The translations under genes and the position numbers were made by a program. This document shows positions 7,215 to 14,759 of a stretch of DNA of 25,861 nucleotides, one piece after another. The notes beneath the pieces were generated by a model. That model ran no database searches. It saw only the letters and a program-made list of their open reading frames with translations, and was not told the origin of the DNA. Position 1 is the stretch's first letter. Every line of letters begins with the position of its first letter. This DNA is from an uncultured Bacteroidales bacterium (lineage in GTDB: Bacteria > Bacteroidota > Bacteroidia > Bacteroidales > Muribaculaceae). The stretch is taken from contig URZM01000009.1 in the NCBI GenBank assembly GCA_900552315.1, positions 1-25,861 on the forward strand. Direction: 5' to 3'.

Positions 7215-8633
7215 ATGAAGAAAATAGCATTATTCTGCTCGGCGGCTCTGCTTGCCTTAGGTTTCTCTTCTTGCGAGGAGAACCCCGGCCTGGGTATTCC
7301 TCAGACCAACCCGCAGGAGACCGTTATGAGCGCCGGCGGCATCACCGTGAATTACGGTGCCGCCCTTCAGTCCGACGCCCTGGACCTGAACCAGTATGTA
7401 GAACAGCCTATACCGGTGATCAAGCTCGCCCTCACTGACGAGGAGGCTGCCGCCATCCCCGCAGGCGCTTCCGTGGATTTCGTCATGGAACTCGCCACAG
7501 CTGAGGATTTCAGCGACGCTACCCAGATTCCCGTAGTGGACGGCGGCGTGACAGCTGCCGAATGGGACGCCTATTTCCGCGAGAAGCTGGGCAAGAGCCC
7601 TGAGGCCAAGACCAACTATGTACGCTTCGCCGCTTATCTCAACGGCAACGGCCAGAGCGTGCGCGTAGGCACTCCCGACACTTGGTTCGCCTCCAAGACT
7701 CTCACCGTGACACCCATACCCATGGATTTCACCATTTCTGAGGGTTACTACATGATAGGCACGGCCACTGACTGGGCTCTCTCTGACGCAATGCCTTTCA
7801 AGCACTCAGACGCAAACGTCTACGATGACCCTGTCTTCACCATCGCTGTGGAGATATCCGAGGAGCAGGCCGCTGCCGGTTGGTGGTGGAAGATAGCACC
7901 AAAGGAGGCTGTCGTTGACCAGAACTGGGACATCGTGGTAGGTGTAGAGACAGACGGCGATACTGCCCTTGAGGGCGCTCTCGTTGACGCCGGAAACGCC
8001 GGTTGCATCAAGGAAGCCGGAAACTACATCGTCACCATCAACATGATGGACATGACCTACAGCTTCCAGAAGATGTCTTACCTCTACACTCCCGGCGCTT
8101 CCAACGGCTGGAGCCAGGCTGCAAGCCAGATGCTCGTCTACAATGCCGACAAGGGTTACTACGAGGGCTACGTTCACCTCAGCGGCGAGTTCAAGTTCAC
8201 CTCCGCCCTTGACTGGGACGGCACGAACTACGGCAACGCAGGCGAGGACGGCAAGCTCAGCACCGATGGCGGCGCAGGCAACCTCACCGTTGCCGAGGAC
8301 GGCCTCTACTACTGCATCGTGAATGTCGAGAACCTTACCTACACCGCTACGCTCATCACATCCTACGGCGCTATCGGCGGTTTCAACAACTGGGAAGCGC
8401 AGACCGTGATGACCCCCTCCGAGGATTTCCTGACCTGGACAGGCGACGTTACCTTCGCAGCCGGCGACGAATGGAAATTCCGTGGCAACGACAACTGGGA
8501 CATCAACCTGGGCGGCGACATCAACAACCTCGTATGGAACGGCGCCAACCTCCTCGCTCCCGGCGAAGGCACATATAAGGTGACCCTGAATTTCGGAGCG
8601 ATACCTTACACCTGCTCCTTCGAGAAGAAGTAA
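7215..8633 (+). CDS. SusF/SusE-like multi-module glycan-binding lipoprotein
   Basis: This 472-residue protein has a lipoprotein signal ending FSSC (Cys20), followed by Glu-Glu-Asn. Residues ~21-170 look like a SusE-type Ig domain. Three binding-module-like repeats follow at about 178-286, 288-381 and 384-472. They open with YYMIGTATDW, YLYTPGASNGW and YGAIGGFNNW and are rich in Trp and Tyr suited to stacking on sugar rings. This matches the SusE/SusF layout, in which tandem modules bind starch at the cell surface. It is the last gene of the operon and is followed 27 bp later by a strong terminator. The function should be binding and retention, not hydrolysis. The exact glycan is inferred, and other alpha-glucans or host glycans are possible. 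Confidence 0.82.
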   Translation: MKKIALFCSAALLALGFSSCEENPGLGIPQTNPQETVMSAGGITVNYGAALQSDALDLNQYVEQPIPVIKLALTDEEAAAIPAGASVDFVMELATAEDFSDATQIPVVDGGVTAAEWDAYFREKLGKSPEAKTNYVRFAAYLNGNGQSVRVGTPDTWFASKTLTVTPIPMDFTISEGYYMIGTATDWALSDAMPFKHSDANVYDDPVFTIAVEISEEQAAAGWWWKIAPKEAVVDQNWDIVVGVETDGDTALEGALVDAGNAGCIKEAGNYIVTINMMDMTYSFQKMSYLYTPGASNGWSQAASQMLVYNADKGYYEGYVHLSGEFKFTSALDWDGTNYGNAGEDGKLSTDGGAGNLTVAEDGLYYCIVNVENLTYTATLITSYGAIGGFNNWEAQTVMTPSEDFLTWTGDVTFAAGDEWKFRGNDNWDINLGGDINNLVWNGANLLAPGEGTYKVTLNFGAIPYTCSFEKK

Positions 8634-8660
8634 GTCCATACTTAATTTTCATACGCATGT

Positions 8661-8694
8661 AAGGCGGCCCGCGCATCGCGGGTCGCCTTCTTTT
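8661..8694 (+). terminator. Intrinsic terminator of the susCDEF-like operon
   Basis: AAGGCG (8661-8666) pairs with CGCCTT (8684-8689), then a G-T pair, then CCCGC/GCGGG (8668-8672 with 8678-8682) around a 5-nt loop. The stem is followed by CTTTT. It lies 27 bp after the susF-like stop codon. Confidence 0.85.
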
Positions 8695-8718
8695 GACCTC
8701 GGCAGGGTCGTACCCTAA

Positions 8719-8766
8719 GTCAGACCAATCGGACCAGTCCGACGAGTCCGACCAGTCTGACAGGTC
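8719..8766. repeat. 9-bp tandem repeat array (unit ~ACCAGTCCG)
   Basis: About five 9-bp units run in a row: ACCAATCGG, ACCAGTCCG, ACGAGTCCG, ACCAGTCTG and a partial ACAGGTCC. The reverse complement of the unit matches the array at 25186-25243 (unit GACGGGTCG), and a short version lies at 12614-12640. Frames across it give artificial Ser-Asp-Gln-type repeats and are not genes. Confidence 0.75.
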
Positions 8767-8771
8767 CCCGA

Positions 8772-9041
8772 GGCGGCGATGCGCGGAGAGCATCCACAAT
8801 TCCACAGCCCCACGATATGCGAGAGGGGCATCCCCCCTCTCGTCTTCGTGGGGGAGGGGAGCTCAACCGCGCTACCGCAGGGCGGTTGCATAATATTTAC
8901 GCCCTCACGGTTATGCAACCCCTCCAGGGTTGTTTCCCCCGCGCCAGACACTCCACGATATGCGAGAGAGCGGGCATGTCGCCCGCCCTCTCGCATATCG
9001 TGGAGCTTTTCTATTGTGGATTCGCTCCGCGAATCGCCGCC
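8772..9041. mobile_element. MITE-like element with ~54-bp inverted ends
   Basis: The left end (8772-8825, from GGCGGCGAT to ATGCGAGAG) is an imperfect inverted copy of the right end (8988-9041). A further copy of the inner end at 8951-8968 forms a perfect 18-bp stem with 8988-9005, extended by an inner CGGGC/GCCCG stem. ACGATATGCGAGAG therefore occurs three times (8812, 8955 and inverted at 8988). The interior also holds a paired GGTTGCATAA/TTATGCAACC (8882-8926). No transposase or coding frame is present. A non-autonomous element or composite palindromic repeat fits best; no target-site duplication was identified. Confidence 0.5.
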
Positions 9042-9190
9042 CCGGCATATTTGCCAGCTCTCGCTCGCGATACGCGTGCCTTACCCTCGCGTCGCCGACC
9101 TTTGTCCCATGCCTCCAATACGACCCGTGCAAAATCGCCCTGGCGGATAGCTCCTCACAAACCGGAAATGTCCGACCGACCTGTGCCGGG

Positions 9191-9210
9191 CGCATGCCGT
9201 CAGGCATGCG
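9191..9210. repeat. Small GCATGCC/GGCATGC hairpin
   Basis: CGCATGCC (9191-9198) and GGCATGCG (9203-9210) form a perfect 8-bp stem with loop GTCA. Near-identical hairpins occur at 12478-12495 and 12574-12591, so this is a small dispersed intergenic palindrome. It lies downstream of the GSCFA gene's stop, but neither side has a T-tract. Confidence 0.5.
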
Positions 9211-9257
9211 ATGACCGGCCACGGGTGTGTCGCAGAGGCGGGTAATGGGCCGATGGG

Positions 9258-10169
9258 CTACAGAAGCATGGGGCGGTGTGCGGCGGCACGCAAGGCGCGG
9301 GCGCGGGCGCACATGAGTATGCGGTCGGCGTCGGTATAATAGACCGCCCGGAAATGCTCCCAAATATAGTCTACGGCAACGGACGACGGATGCACCATGT
9401 CCTCGGCATAGAAGCGGTAGTCGCGCAAGTCATCGCACAACAGCTCATAGGCAGGGAAATAATCCGAATCCGGCACGCTTTCGACAAGATCTGCCACAGC
9501 CAGATGCAGCGTGCCCTTGCTCAGCGTGTTCTCATGCGCCCCGTCCTTGAAGTGCCGTATGGGACTTACCGTGAATATCAGCCGCAAGGGGTCCGTCACC
9601 CCGTGCCCGGCGCGGTAACTGCGCACCTCGGCCACGAGGGCCTCCCAGTCCGCCACAATCTCACCCACCCCCAACCGGCGACGGCCGAACTCGGCGGCGG
9701 CCACCTTGTGGCAGTTGCCCACCACCCCCTCGAAAGAGGAGAGCTCCGTGCGCCGGTGTTCATACACCCAGGCGGTGCCGAAGGTCACTGTCAGCGCGGA
9801 AGCCTCCAGCAGCGCCTCGCGCAATGCCGTGAGCGTGTCGGCGAACAGGCCGGAAGCCACCGAGGCGTCGGCCGACGAGAACCGCGTGGGGAACAGCCAG
9901 CAGCGAGTGCGCCCCTCATGCGTGAACACGCTCCCGGCAGGCAGAGCCTCCCGCATGGCGGCGCGAAGCAGCGCGGCTATGGAGGCGGGGTTGTACTGCA
10001 CGCCCCCGGGGTTCACACACGCCTGCACACCCGAGGCCGCAAGCCGCTCCCCTATGTTGTCGGTGAAGCACGAGCCTAAAAGCAGAACCCCCTGCCCGGC
10101 GTCGAGCCGGAAGGGGGGATTCTCGCGCACGGGCAGCGCCGTGCGGTATGCGGTGTCTATATGTCTCAT
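9258..10169 (-). CDS. GSCFA-family SGNH-hydrolase-like protein
   Basis: This 303-residue protein carries the motif that names the GSCFA family, LLLGSCFTDNIGERL, at about residues 29-43, where the Ser is the candidate nucleophile of an SGNH/GDSL-type fold. Further family-like blocks are VTFGTAWVYEH, LIFTVSPIRHFKDG and, near the C-terminus, AEDMVHPSSVAVDYIW, whose Asp and His could complete the catalytic set. No signal peptide is evident, so a cytoplasmic location is likely. The substrate is unknown; esterase or acyl-transfer chemistry is an inference from the fold. The ATG at 10169 is chosen because it begins two bases after the upstream OmpA gene's TGA; a TTG at 10175 would overlap that gene. 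The tight spacing argues for cotranscription and translational coupling. Confidence 0.85.
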   Translation of the reverse strand: MRHIDTAYRTALPVRENPPFRLDAGQGVLLLGSCFTDNIGERLAASGVQACVNPGGVQYNPASIAALLRAAMREALPAGSVFTHEGRTRCWLFPTRFSSADASVASGLFADTLTALREALLEASALTVTFGTAWVYEHRRTELSSFEGVVGNCHKVAAAEFGRRRLGVGEIVADWEALVAEVRSYRAGHGVTDPLRLIFTVSPIRHFKDGAHENTLSKGTLHLAVADLVESVPDSDYFPAYELLCDDLRDYRFYAEDMVHPSSVAVDYIWEHFRAVYYTDADRILMCARARALRAAAHRPMLL

Positions 10170-10171
10170 GG

Positions 10172-12220
10172 TCAATACATATCGTAGTCGATGGCCGTAA
10201 CCTGGAACTCGGTGCGCCGGTTGATCTGGTCAGCCGCCTCCTGGTCTTCCGGCGACAGCGTCTCTATGAACTCCGGCGTGAGGATGGTTCCTTCCTCGAA
10301 CTGCGGGAACTCCTTGTTCACACGCTTGGTCACGGTCTTGGGGCGCGACTTGCCGTAACCCTCGTAGTGCAGCCGCTCCTTGGGGATGCCTGCGGCTATC
10401 AAGTAGTCCACCACGCTCTTGGCCCTGCGCAGCGAGAGGTCATTGTTGTAAGCCTCCGTGCCCATCCTGTCCGTGTGGCTGCTCATCTCTATCACTATGT
10501 TCGGGTTGTCCCTCAGCATCTGGGCCAACTCGTCGAGCGCCGTCTTGCTCTCCGGACGCAAGGTGGCCTTGTCGAAATCATAGAATATGTTCTCCACCAC
10601 ATTGGGCTTGGAGATGGACGAGAGCACGAAATCCACGTCATACTGGGCGTCCTCCTCGGCCGAGTCGCTCTCGAACTCCTGCTTCACGTTCAGGTATCCC
10701 TTCGCGCCCGCCATCATCACATATTTCACGCCCCTGGAGAGCTTGAAGGAGAACGAGCCGTCGTCCCTGGCCACCTCCTTCTGGTTCGACCCGTCGTCGC
10801 CCACTATGCGTATCACGGCCCCGGGCACCGGCTCGTCATCCTTGTCCACCACCCATCCGGAGATGGTGATGTTAAGCTCCGGCAGCGTGAAGGAATAGAT
10901 ATGGTCATAGCCTCGGGCGTCGCCGCGCCCGGAGCTGAAGAATCCGCTCTCTCCCTCGCCGAAGGTGATGCCGAAGTCGTCGGCCTGCGAGTTCATGGGC
11001 TTCCCCATGTTCTCCACGCTCCAACGGTTGCCCGTAGCGTCCAGGTGCGCCTTGAATATGTCCAGCCCCCCGAAGCCGGGATGCCCGTCAGACGAGAAAT
11101 AGAGCAGCGTGTCCGCACGGCAATAAGGGAACATCTCGTCCCCAGCCGTGTTGATCTGCGGCCCCATGTTCTCCAGCGAGCCCACCTTGTCGAGCAGGTT
11201 GATGCGCCAGATGTCCTTGCCCCCGTAGCCCCCCGGCATGTCGGAGGTGAAATACAGGAACTTGCCGTCGGGCGACACCGCCGGGTGCCCCACGGCGGAG
11301 ACCGTGTCGTTCAGAATCTCATACTTCACAGGGGCGCTCCACGTGGCGTCGCTGCGCTGGGAGGTGTATATCTCTACCGATGTGGCGGCCACAGGGTCAC
11401 GCCTTGCCTTCGTCAGGTACATGGTCTGCCCGTCGGGGGTGAAACTTATTATCCCCTCGTCGAACTCGGTGTTCAGCTCCCCCTCCACCGGCTCCGGGCG
11501 CTGCCACTCCCCCTTCTCGTTCTTCTTGGCCACATATATGTCATTGTTCTTCACGCCGGTTATAGGGCTTTTGCCCGTCCCGGCGCTCTTCTCGTTGGAC
11601 GAGGTGAAATATATCTGGTCCAGGCTCTTGTCAAGATACATGGGGGCAAAGTCCGAGCGGCGGGAGTTGAAGAGCTTCGCCTCCTTCACTATGTAGCGGG
11701 TGGTCTTCCCCTCGCGCGCGTCAATGGCCTGGCGGCATCCGCGCACCCCCTCGCGAGCCAGCTGGTCCGCCGGCTTCCACATCAGGAACTGCGTGTACGC
11801 GTCAATGGCCGGCTGATACTTGCCCTCGGCCTGCAGCGAGCGTCCCAGCCAGTAATAAGCCATCGAGTCAGGATAGTCATACCGTATGGCATTCTGGTAG
11901 GCGGCCGAGGCACGCGCAGCCATGTTCAGACGGCGATAACAGTCAGCCATCTCAAAGGCCACCTCGCCGCGCAGCGGGCGGTCCTCCTTGCGCGTGAGCT
12001 TATTGTAGACCTTGCGGTAAGTCTGCGCCGCGTCATAGAACTCGCCCCGGGCGGCCTGCTCCCTGGCTGTGGCCAGCTTGGGACCCTTGCAAGCGCACAG
12101 CACCGCCACGCAAGCCAATAAGGCTATAACGCACACGCCCGCGCGCCTCAAGCCCGCAAGCGTTAATCCCGCACGCCCGTTGCCCGCACGCCCGAATATA
12201 TGTAAAAATCCAATTTTCAT
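10172..12220 (-). CDS. PorE-like OmpA-family lipoprotein with TPR, PD40 propeller and regulatory-like domain
   Basis: This 682-residue protein has an extended N-terminus and a hydrophobic signal ending LCAC, with Cys44 the likely lipidated residue. Residues ~48-155 are TPR-like helices (Ala/Tyr-rich, YQNAIRYDYPDSMAYYWLG). Residues ~165-450 are a beta-propeller of PD40/WD40-like repeats (SFTPDGQTMYLTKAR, AVSPDGKFLYFTSDMPGGYG, YFSSDGHPGFGGLDIF). Residues ~455-540 form a carboxypeptidase-regulatory-like domain (ISGWVVDKDDEPVPGAVI). Residues ~555-680 are an OmpA peptidoglycan-binding domain containing SSHTDRMGTEAYNNDLSLRRA, with the ligand-binding Asp and Arg present. This order is that of PorE, the protein proposed to tie the type IX secretion machine to peptidoglycan, but related OmpA proteins occur in species without that system. 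It is followed by the GSCFA gene in the same transcription unit. Confidence 0.85.
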   Translation of the reverse strand: MKIGFLHIFGRAGNGRAGLTLAGLRRAGVCVIALLACVAVLCACKGPKLATAREQAARGEFYDAAQTYRKVYNKLTRKEDRPLRGEVAFEMADCYRRLNMAARASAAYQNAIRYDYPDSMAYYWLGRSLQAEGKYQPAIDAYTQFLMWKPADQLAREGVRGCRQAIDAREGKTTRYIVKEAKLFNSRRSDFAPMYLDKSLDQIYFTSSNEKSAGTGKSPITGVKNNDIYVAKKNEKGEWQRPEPVEGELNTEFDEGIISFTPDGQTMYLTKARRDPVAATSVEIYTSQRSDATWSAPVKYEILNDTVSAVGHPAVSPDGKFLYFTSDMPGGYGGKDIWRINLLDKVGSLENMGPQINTAGDEMFPYCRADTLLYFSSDGHPGFGGLDIFKAHLDATGNRWSVENMGKPMNSQADDFGITFGEGESGFFSSGRGDARGYDHIYSFTLPELNITISGWVVDKDDEPVPGAVIRIVGDDGSNQKEVARDDGSFSFKLSRGVKYVMMAGAKGYLNVKQEFESDSAEEDAQYDVDFVLSSISKPNVVENIFYDFDKATLRPESKTALDELAQMLRDNPNIVIEMSSHTDRMGTEAYNNDLSLRRAKSVVDYLIAAGIPKERLHYEGYGKSRPKTVTKRVNKEFPQFEEGTILTPEFIETLSPEDQEAADQINRRTEFQVTAIDYDMY

Positions 12221-12361
12221 GTCACAAGGATCAATCTCATGCTAACCAATAAACGCGCCCCGCCCTCCGAATATTGCCCCACCATGACTCCGCCCAGTCC
12301 TGGCTTCCTCCCGTACTGGCTCCCACCTGTCATGATTCCCTCCTGATTCCGTCCCATCCTG

Positions 12362-12448
12362 GCCCTGGAGGGGCGCACATTTTGTTAGCCCCCGACGTCC
12401 TCGTCGGGGGTGGCAACCCCCTCCTCGCCCCAGCCCTGGAAGGGCTGT
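12362..12448. repeat. Dispersed intergenic hairpin module, copy 2
   Basis: GCCCTGGAGGGGC (12362-12374) is followed by TTTGTTAG, a CCCCCGAC/GTCGGGGG hairpin (12389-12410) and a CAGCCC/GGGCTG hairpin (12431-12447). It matches the modules at 771-859 and 12697-12783 in element order and flanking words, while its middle stem differs in sequence. Confidence 0.65.
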
Positions 12449-12477
12449 ACCGTGTCCGACCCCGGATTGTCCCATGC

Positions 12478-12591
12478 GCATGCCCCTGGGCATGCTTCGT
12501 GCCGCCAGGCGCGGGGTAGCCCCACATTGGAGGCGAAGCCGGAAATGTGAGGTAAGGCACATCAAAGGGGAGTGCATGCCGTAAGGTATGC
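12478..12591. repeat. Two further GCATGCC-type hairpins
   Basis: GCATGCCC-CT-GGGCATGC (12478-12495) is a perfect stem, and GCATGCC-GTAA-GGTATGC (12574-12591) is the same stem with one G-T pair. Both resemble the hairpin at 9191-9210 and lie in the gene-free stretch 12221-12819. No coding frame between them is convincing. Confidence 0.5.
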
Positions 12592-12613
12592 GAGCGCCCG
12601 CCCCAACTCCGGC

Positions 12614-12640
12614 AAGTCTGACCCGTCCGACCAGTCCGAC
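12614..12640. repeat. Short 9-bp repeat array
   Basis: About three units of the 9-bp repeat (AAGTCTG, ACCCGTCCG, ACCAGTCCG) occur here, the same unit as at 8719-8766 and, inverted, at 25186-25243. It is placed directly before hairpin module copy 3. Confidence 0.55.
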
Positions 12641-12696
12641 TCCCCGACCGGGAATCGCAGAGCGCTGTTTAATTCAGGAACCGCCCCCGCATGAGG

Positions 12697-12783
12697 CCCG
12701 GAGGGCCGTAAAGGTCGTTAACCCCCGGCGTTTTCGCCGGGGGATGCCGTCCATTACCGGGTCCCAGCCCCAGAGGGGCTGTA
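12697..12783. repeat. Dispersed intergenic hairpin module, copy 3
   Basis: GGCCCGGAGGGCC (12697-12709) is followed by GTCGTTAA, a CCCCCGGCG/CGCCGGGGG stem with TTTT loop (12724-12745) and a CAGCCCC/GGGGCTG stem (12767-12783). The trailing TACT-CAACTCTCCC is close to the TACTGAACCCTCCC that follows copy 1. It ends 37 bp from the stop codon of the minus-strand lipoprotein gene and could also serve as its terminator. Confidence 0.65.
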
Positions 12784-12819
12784 CTCAACTCTCCCAGGGC
12801 AGGTTATAAGCCTCAGCGC

Positions 12820-13578
12820 TCAGCACCAGTATTCGCGAATCTCCTTCTCCACCTCGTCCAGGTTCACGATGGGGTCGTCAAGGTAGATATATCCCCCCAA
12901 GTACTCGTTGATGTTGAACACATTCCCGAACTCCTCCCGGAGCATATCTATGATAGCCAGGTTGGCCTCAAGCTCCGAGTCATAGAACACGATATTTTCC
13001 ATATCCGGAAGCGTCAGCTCTTCACGAACATAAGTCATGTTCCATTTGAACTTTCCTTCTCCACCCCCCGAAACCCAGAAAGGTTCGGTACATGTCATCA
13101 CTAATTTGTCCGGTGTGGCGGTCAGTACCGAGCAGACGGTATTCTTGATGGTCACAGAGTTCTGTTCCCGGTCGTACTCCACAGGGGTCGCTACATAAAA
13201 CTTTTTGTCGAAGCCGGTCACGTTGCGATATGCCAACAGAGGCATGCTCAAGGGGCTTGGGCCTAACGATGACGAGAACATATTGAGCGGGGTCCAGGTT
13301 CTTCCCTCATGTATGGTGAGAGTGGAAGAGGTAGGAAGGGACAGGCCCACATAGTCGTCCCAATTCTTTTCTTTCCACTCCACATCATCAGGGTCCATGC
13401 GGTACAGAAGTACCTCCTCAAGCGTAAAGCATGCTGACTCGTCGCCTCGCGACAGCATTTCCATGTAGCTTGGCGACTCCTCGGCAGGGGGTGTAGGGAT
13501 GTCATTCTCGGAATTGGAACAGGCGGTAAGTGCGAGCAGCCCTGCGGCTGTAATGGCGAAAAAAGCAGAGAGTCTCAT
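12820..13578 (-). CDS. Lipoprotein of unknown function
   Basis: This 252-residue protein has a clear lipoprotein signal peptide ending LTAC (Cys20), followed by Ser-Asn-Ser-Glu-Asn-Asp and a Pro-rich spacer, as in outer-membrane lipoproteins. The mature part is acidic with mixed alpha/beta character, three later Cys residues and a very acidic C-terminal segment ending Glu-Tyr-Trp-Cys. No domain was recognised and no catalytic motif stands out. It has its own consensus promoter 88 bp upstream with a structured leader, so it is probably expressed as a single gene. Between its stop codon and the OmpA gene lie ~600 bp of repeats. Codon use is less biased than in the susCD genes, which suggests lower expression. 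Confidence 0.75.
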   Translation of the reverse strand: MRLSAFFAITAAGLLALTACSNSENDIPTPPAEESPSYMEMLSRGDESACFTLEEVLLYRMDPDDVEWKEKNWDDYVGLSLPTSSTLTIHEGRTWTPLNMFSSSLGPSPLSMPLLAYRNVTGFDKKFYVATPVEYDREQNSVTIKNTVCSVLTATPDKLVMTCTEPFWVSGGGEGKFKWNMTYVREELTLPDMENIVFYDSELEANLAIIDMLREEFGNVFNINEYLGGYIYLDDPIVNLDEVEKEIREYWC

Positions 13579-13588
13579 GGGTATTGGA

Positions 13589-13650
13589 AAGGCTCCTTGT
13601 GGTTAGGTTTGCAGGCCATGTCGTGCGGAGCCTTGGTTAGGCGCGACATG
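13589..13650 (-). promoter_or_regulatory. Leader with two interlocking inverted repeats
   Basis: AAGGCTCC (13589-13596) pairs exactly with GGAGCCTT (13627-13634), and CATGTCG (13617-13623) pairs exactly with CGACATG (13644-13650). The two helices cross, so the RNA could form either a pseudoknot or two exclusive structures. The region lies wholly in the predicted ~80-nt leader of the minus-strand lipoprotein gene, and the first helix ends just before its start codon at 13578. Confidence 0.4.
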
Positions 13651-13666
13651 CCTCTGATTGTTTTTG

Positions 13667-13697
13667 CAAAGTTAATAGATTCTTAACACATCTGCAA
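13667..13697 (-). promoter_or_regulatory. Bacteroidetes-type promoter of the lipoprotein gene
   Basis: On the minus strand, TTG (13697-13695) is followed by 20 nt and TAACTTTG (13674-13667). Transcription would start near 13660, about 80 nt before the ATG at 13578. Confidence 0.7.
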
Positions 13698-13732
13698 GAG
13701 CGACAATGTTTTTGGGTGGAGCGGTGCGTCCG

Positions 13733-14530
13733 TCAGGGCAGATACTGGTCCAGACCCTTGGGGGAGAGTACCTCGGCAGCGGTGCGCTCCCTGCGGTTTC
13801 GTGCCTGGTTGCTGGCCAGATTCTCCATGTGAGGATGTCCATGGTGCAGATGCCAAGCAGTTGCCGCGAACTTGATGTCCATCTTCCCCACTCCGTTCAT
13901 CTCCATGCGGGTGGCCAAGTCAGAATCCTCACAGCCCCAGCCCACGAAATTCTCGTCGTAACCGTTCACGTCGTCGAAATCTTTCCGCCAGAAAGACATG
14001 TTGCAACCCATGATTCCGGCCCTGTGCTTGCGGTAGCGCGGAGCGAGCCATCTGGCCGCAGGCATTAGATGCAGTGCGTTCAGCCGCCGTTTCTCTATGC
14101 CGCAGCTGAATACCCCGAGCCGAGGGAGCCGACCCTCGGCGCACAGGCGGCGTGAACGCTTGTCCGTGAGGCACACACGCCGGCCGCGAAGCATCACGCC
14201 CGGCCGCGCCAAGGCCACGTGGTCGGCCACGAACCGGCGCCCCAGGATGATGTCACCGTCAACCTGTATGATATACTCCCCTGTGGAGGCCGCCACGCTC
14301 CGGTTCCGTATCTTGGCAAGCTGGAAACCCTCGTCAGGCTGCCACACGTATGTGATAGGGACGGTCGAAGATGCTTGAAGCTCCTTCACTGCCTCGGCGG
14401 TTTCTGCTGTAGAGCCGTCATCGCCTATCACTATCTGGTCCGGCAGGTGGGTCTGGTTCAAGGCGCTCAGCACGCACAGGCGCAACGCGTCCGGGCGGTT
14501 GTATGTAGAGATTATCAGAGTTACAGTCAT
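13733..14530 (-). CDS. Family 2 glycosyltransferase with GT7C-like C-terminal segment
   Basis: This 265-residue protein opens with the GT-A nucleotide-sugar fold signature TLIISTYNRPDALRLCVLSAL, then VIGDDGSTAETAEAV and IQVDGDIIL, whose Asp-Gly-Asp is the metal-binding DxD-type site. Near residue 205 the motif VNGYDENFVGWGCEDSDLATRM matches the C-terminal galactosyltransferase-type segment, whose Glu-Asp supplies acceptor and catalytic residues in related enzymes. It should transfer a hexose or N-acetylhexosamine from a nucleotide sugar in the cytoplasm, probably to a surface polysaccharide or lipid acceptor. No membrane helix is seen and no other glycan-synthesis genes flank it, so the acceptor cannot be named. 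It has its own promoter with a very short leader and is a stand-alone gene. Confidence 0.9.
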   Translation of the reverse strand: MTVTLIISTYNRPDALRLCVLSALNQTHLPDQIVIGDDGSTAETAEAVKELQASSTVPITYVWQPDEGFQLAKIRNRSVAASTGEYIIQVDGDIILGRRFVADHVALARPGVMLRGRRVCLTDKRSRRLCAEGRLPRLGVFSCGIEKRRLNALHLMPAARWLAPRYRKHRAGIMGCNMSFWRKDFDDVNGYDENFVGWGCEDSDLATRMEMNGVGKMDIKFAATAWHLHHGHPHMENLASNQARNRRERTAAEVLSPKGLDQYLP

Positions 14531-14551
14531 GGTTCAAGTTCTTTGTCCCCG

Positions 14552-14582
14552 CAAAGTTAACACACTAAATGCAAACCGCCAA
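14552..14582 (-). promoter_or_regulatory. Bacteroidetes-type promoter of the glycosyltransferase gene
   Basis: On the minus strand, TTG (14582-14580) is followed by 20 nt and TAACTTTG (14559-14552). The predicted start near 14545 leaves only about 15 nt before the ATG at 14530. Confidence 0.7.
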
Positions 14583-14759
14583 ATCCGCCCCGCCCCAGCC
14601 CTTCCATCCCCACACCGCGTCGTCTATCTCCGCACCCTCTTCCAGGGTGGCGCGTACACGGTCGTTCTCAAACTGGAAATCCTGTACCCCCTGCCTCCAA
14701 GAACAAAATCCGGGGCGCAGGCGTATTCATATAAAGAACCGATAAAACTTTTTAAAGCC

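Noticed and set aside
8719..8766. CRISPR array
   Set aside because: Units are 9 bp with no spacers, and no cas genes are present.
8779..9363. Several overlapping frames across the repeat region between the susF-like and GSCFA genes
   Set aside because: They read through inverted repeats and 9-bp arrays in many frames on both strands, giving repeat-derived peptides such as Ser-Asp-Trp runs.
10148..12121. 657-residue plus-strand open frame opposite the OmpA-family gene
   Set aside because: It is fully antisense to a gene with clear domains; its Val/Leu/His/Arg-rich composition is what strong GC-ending codon bias produces on the opposite strand.
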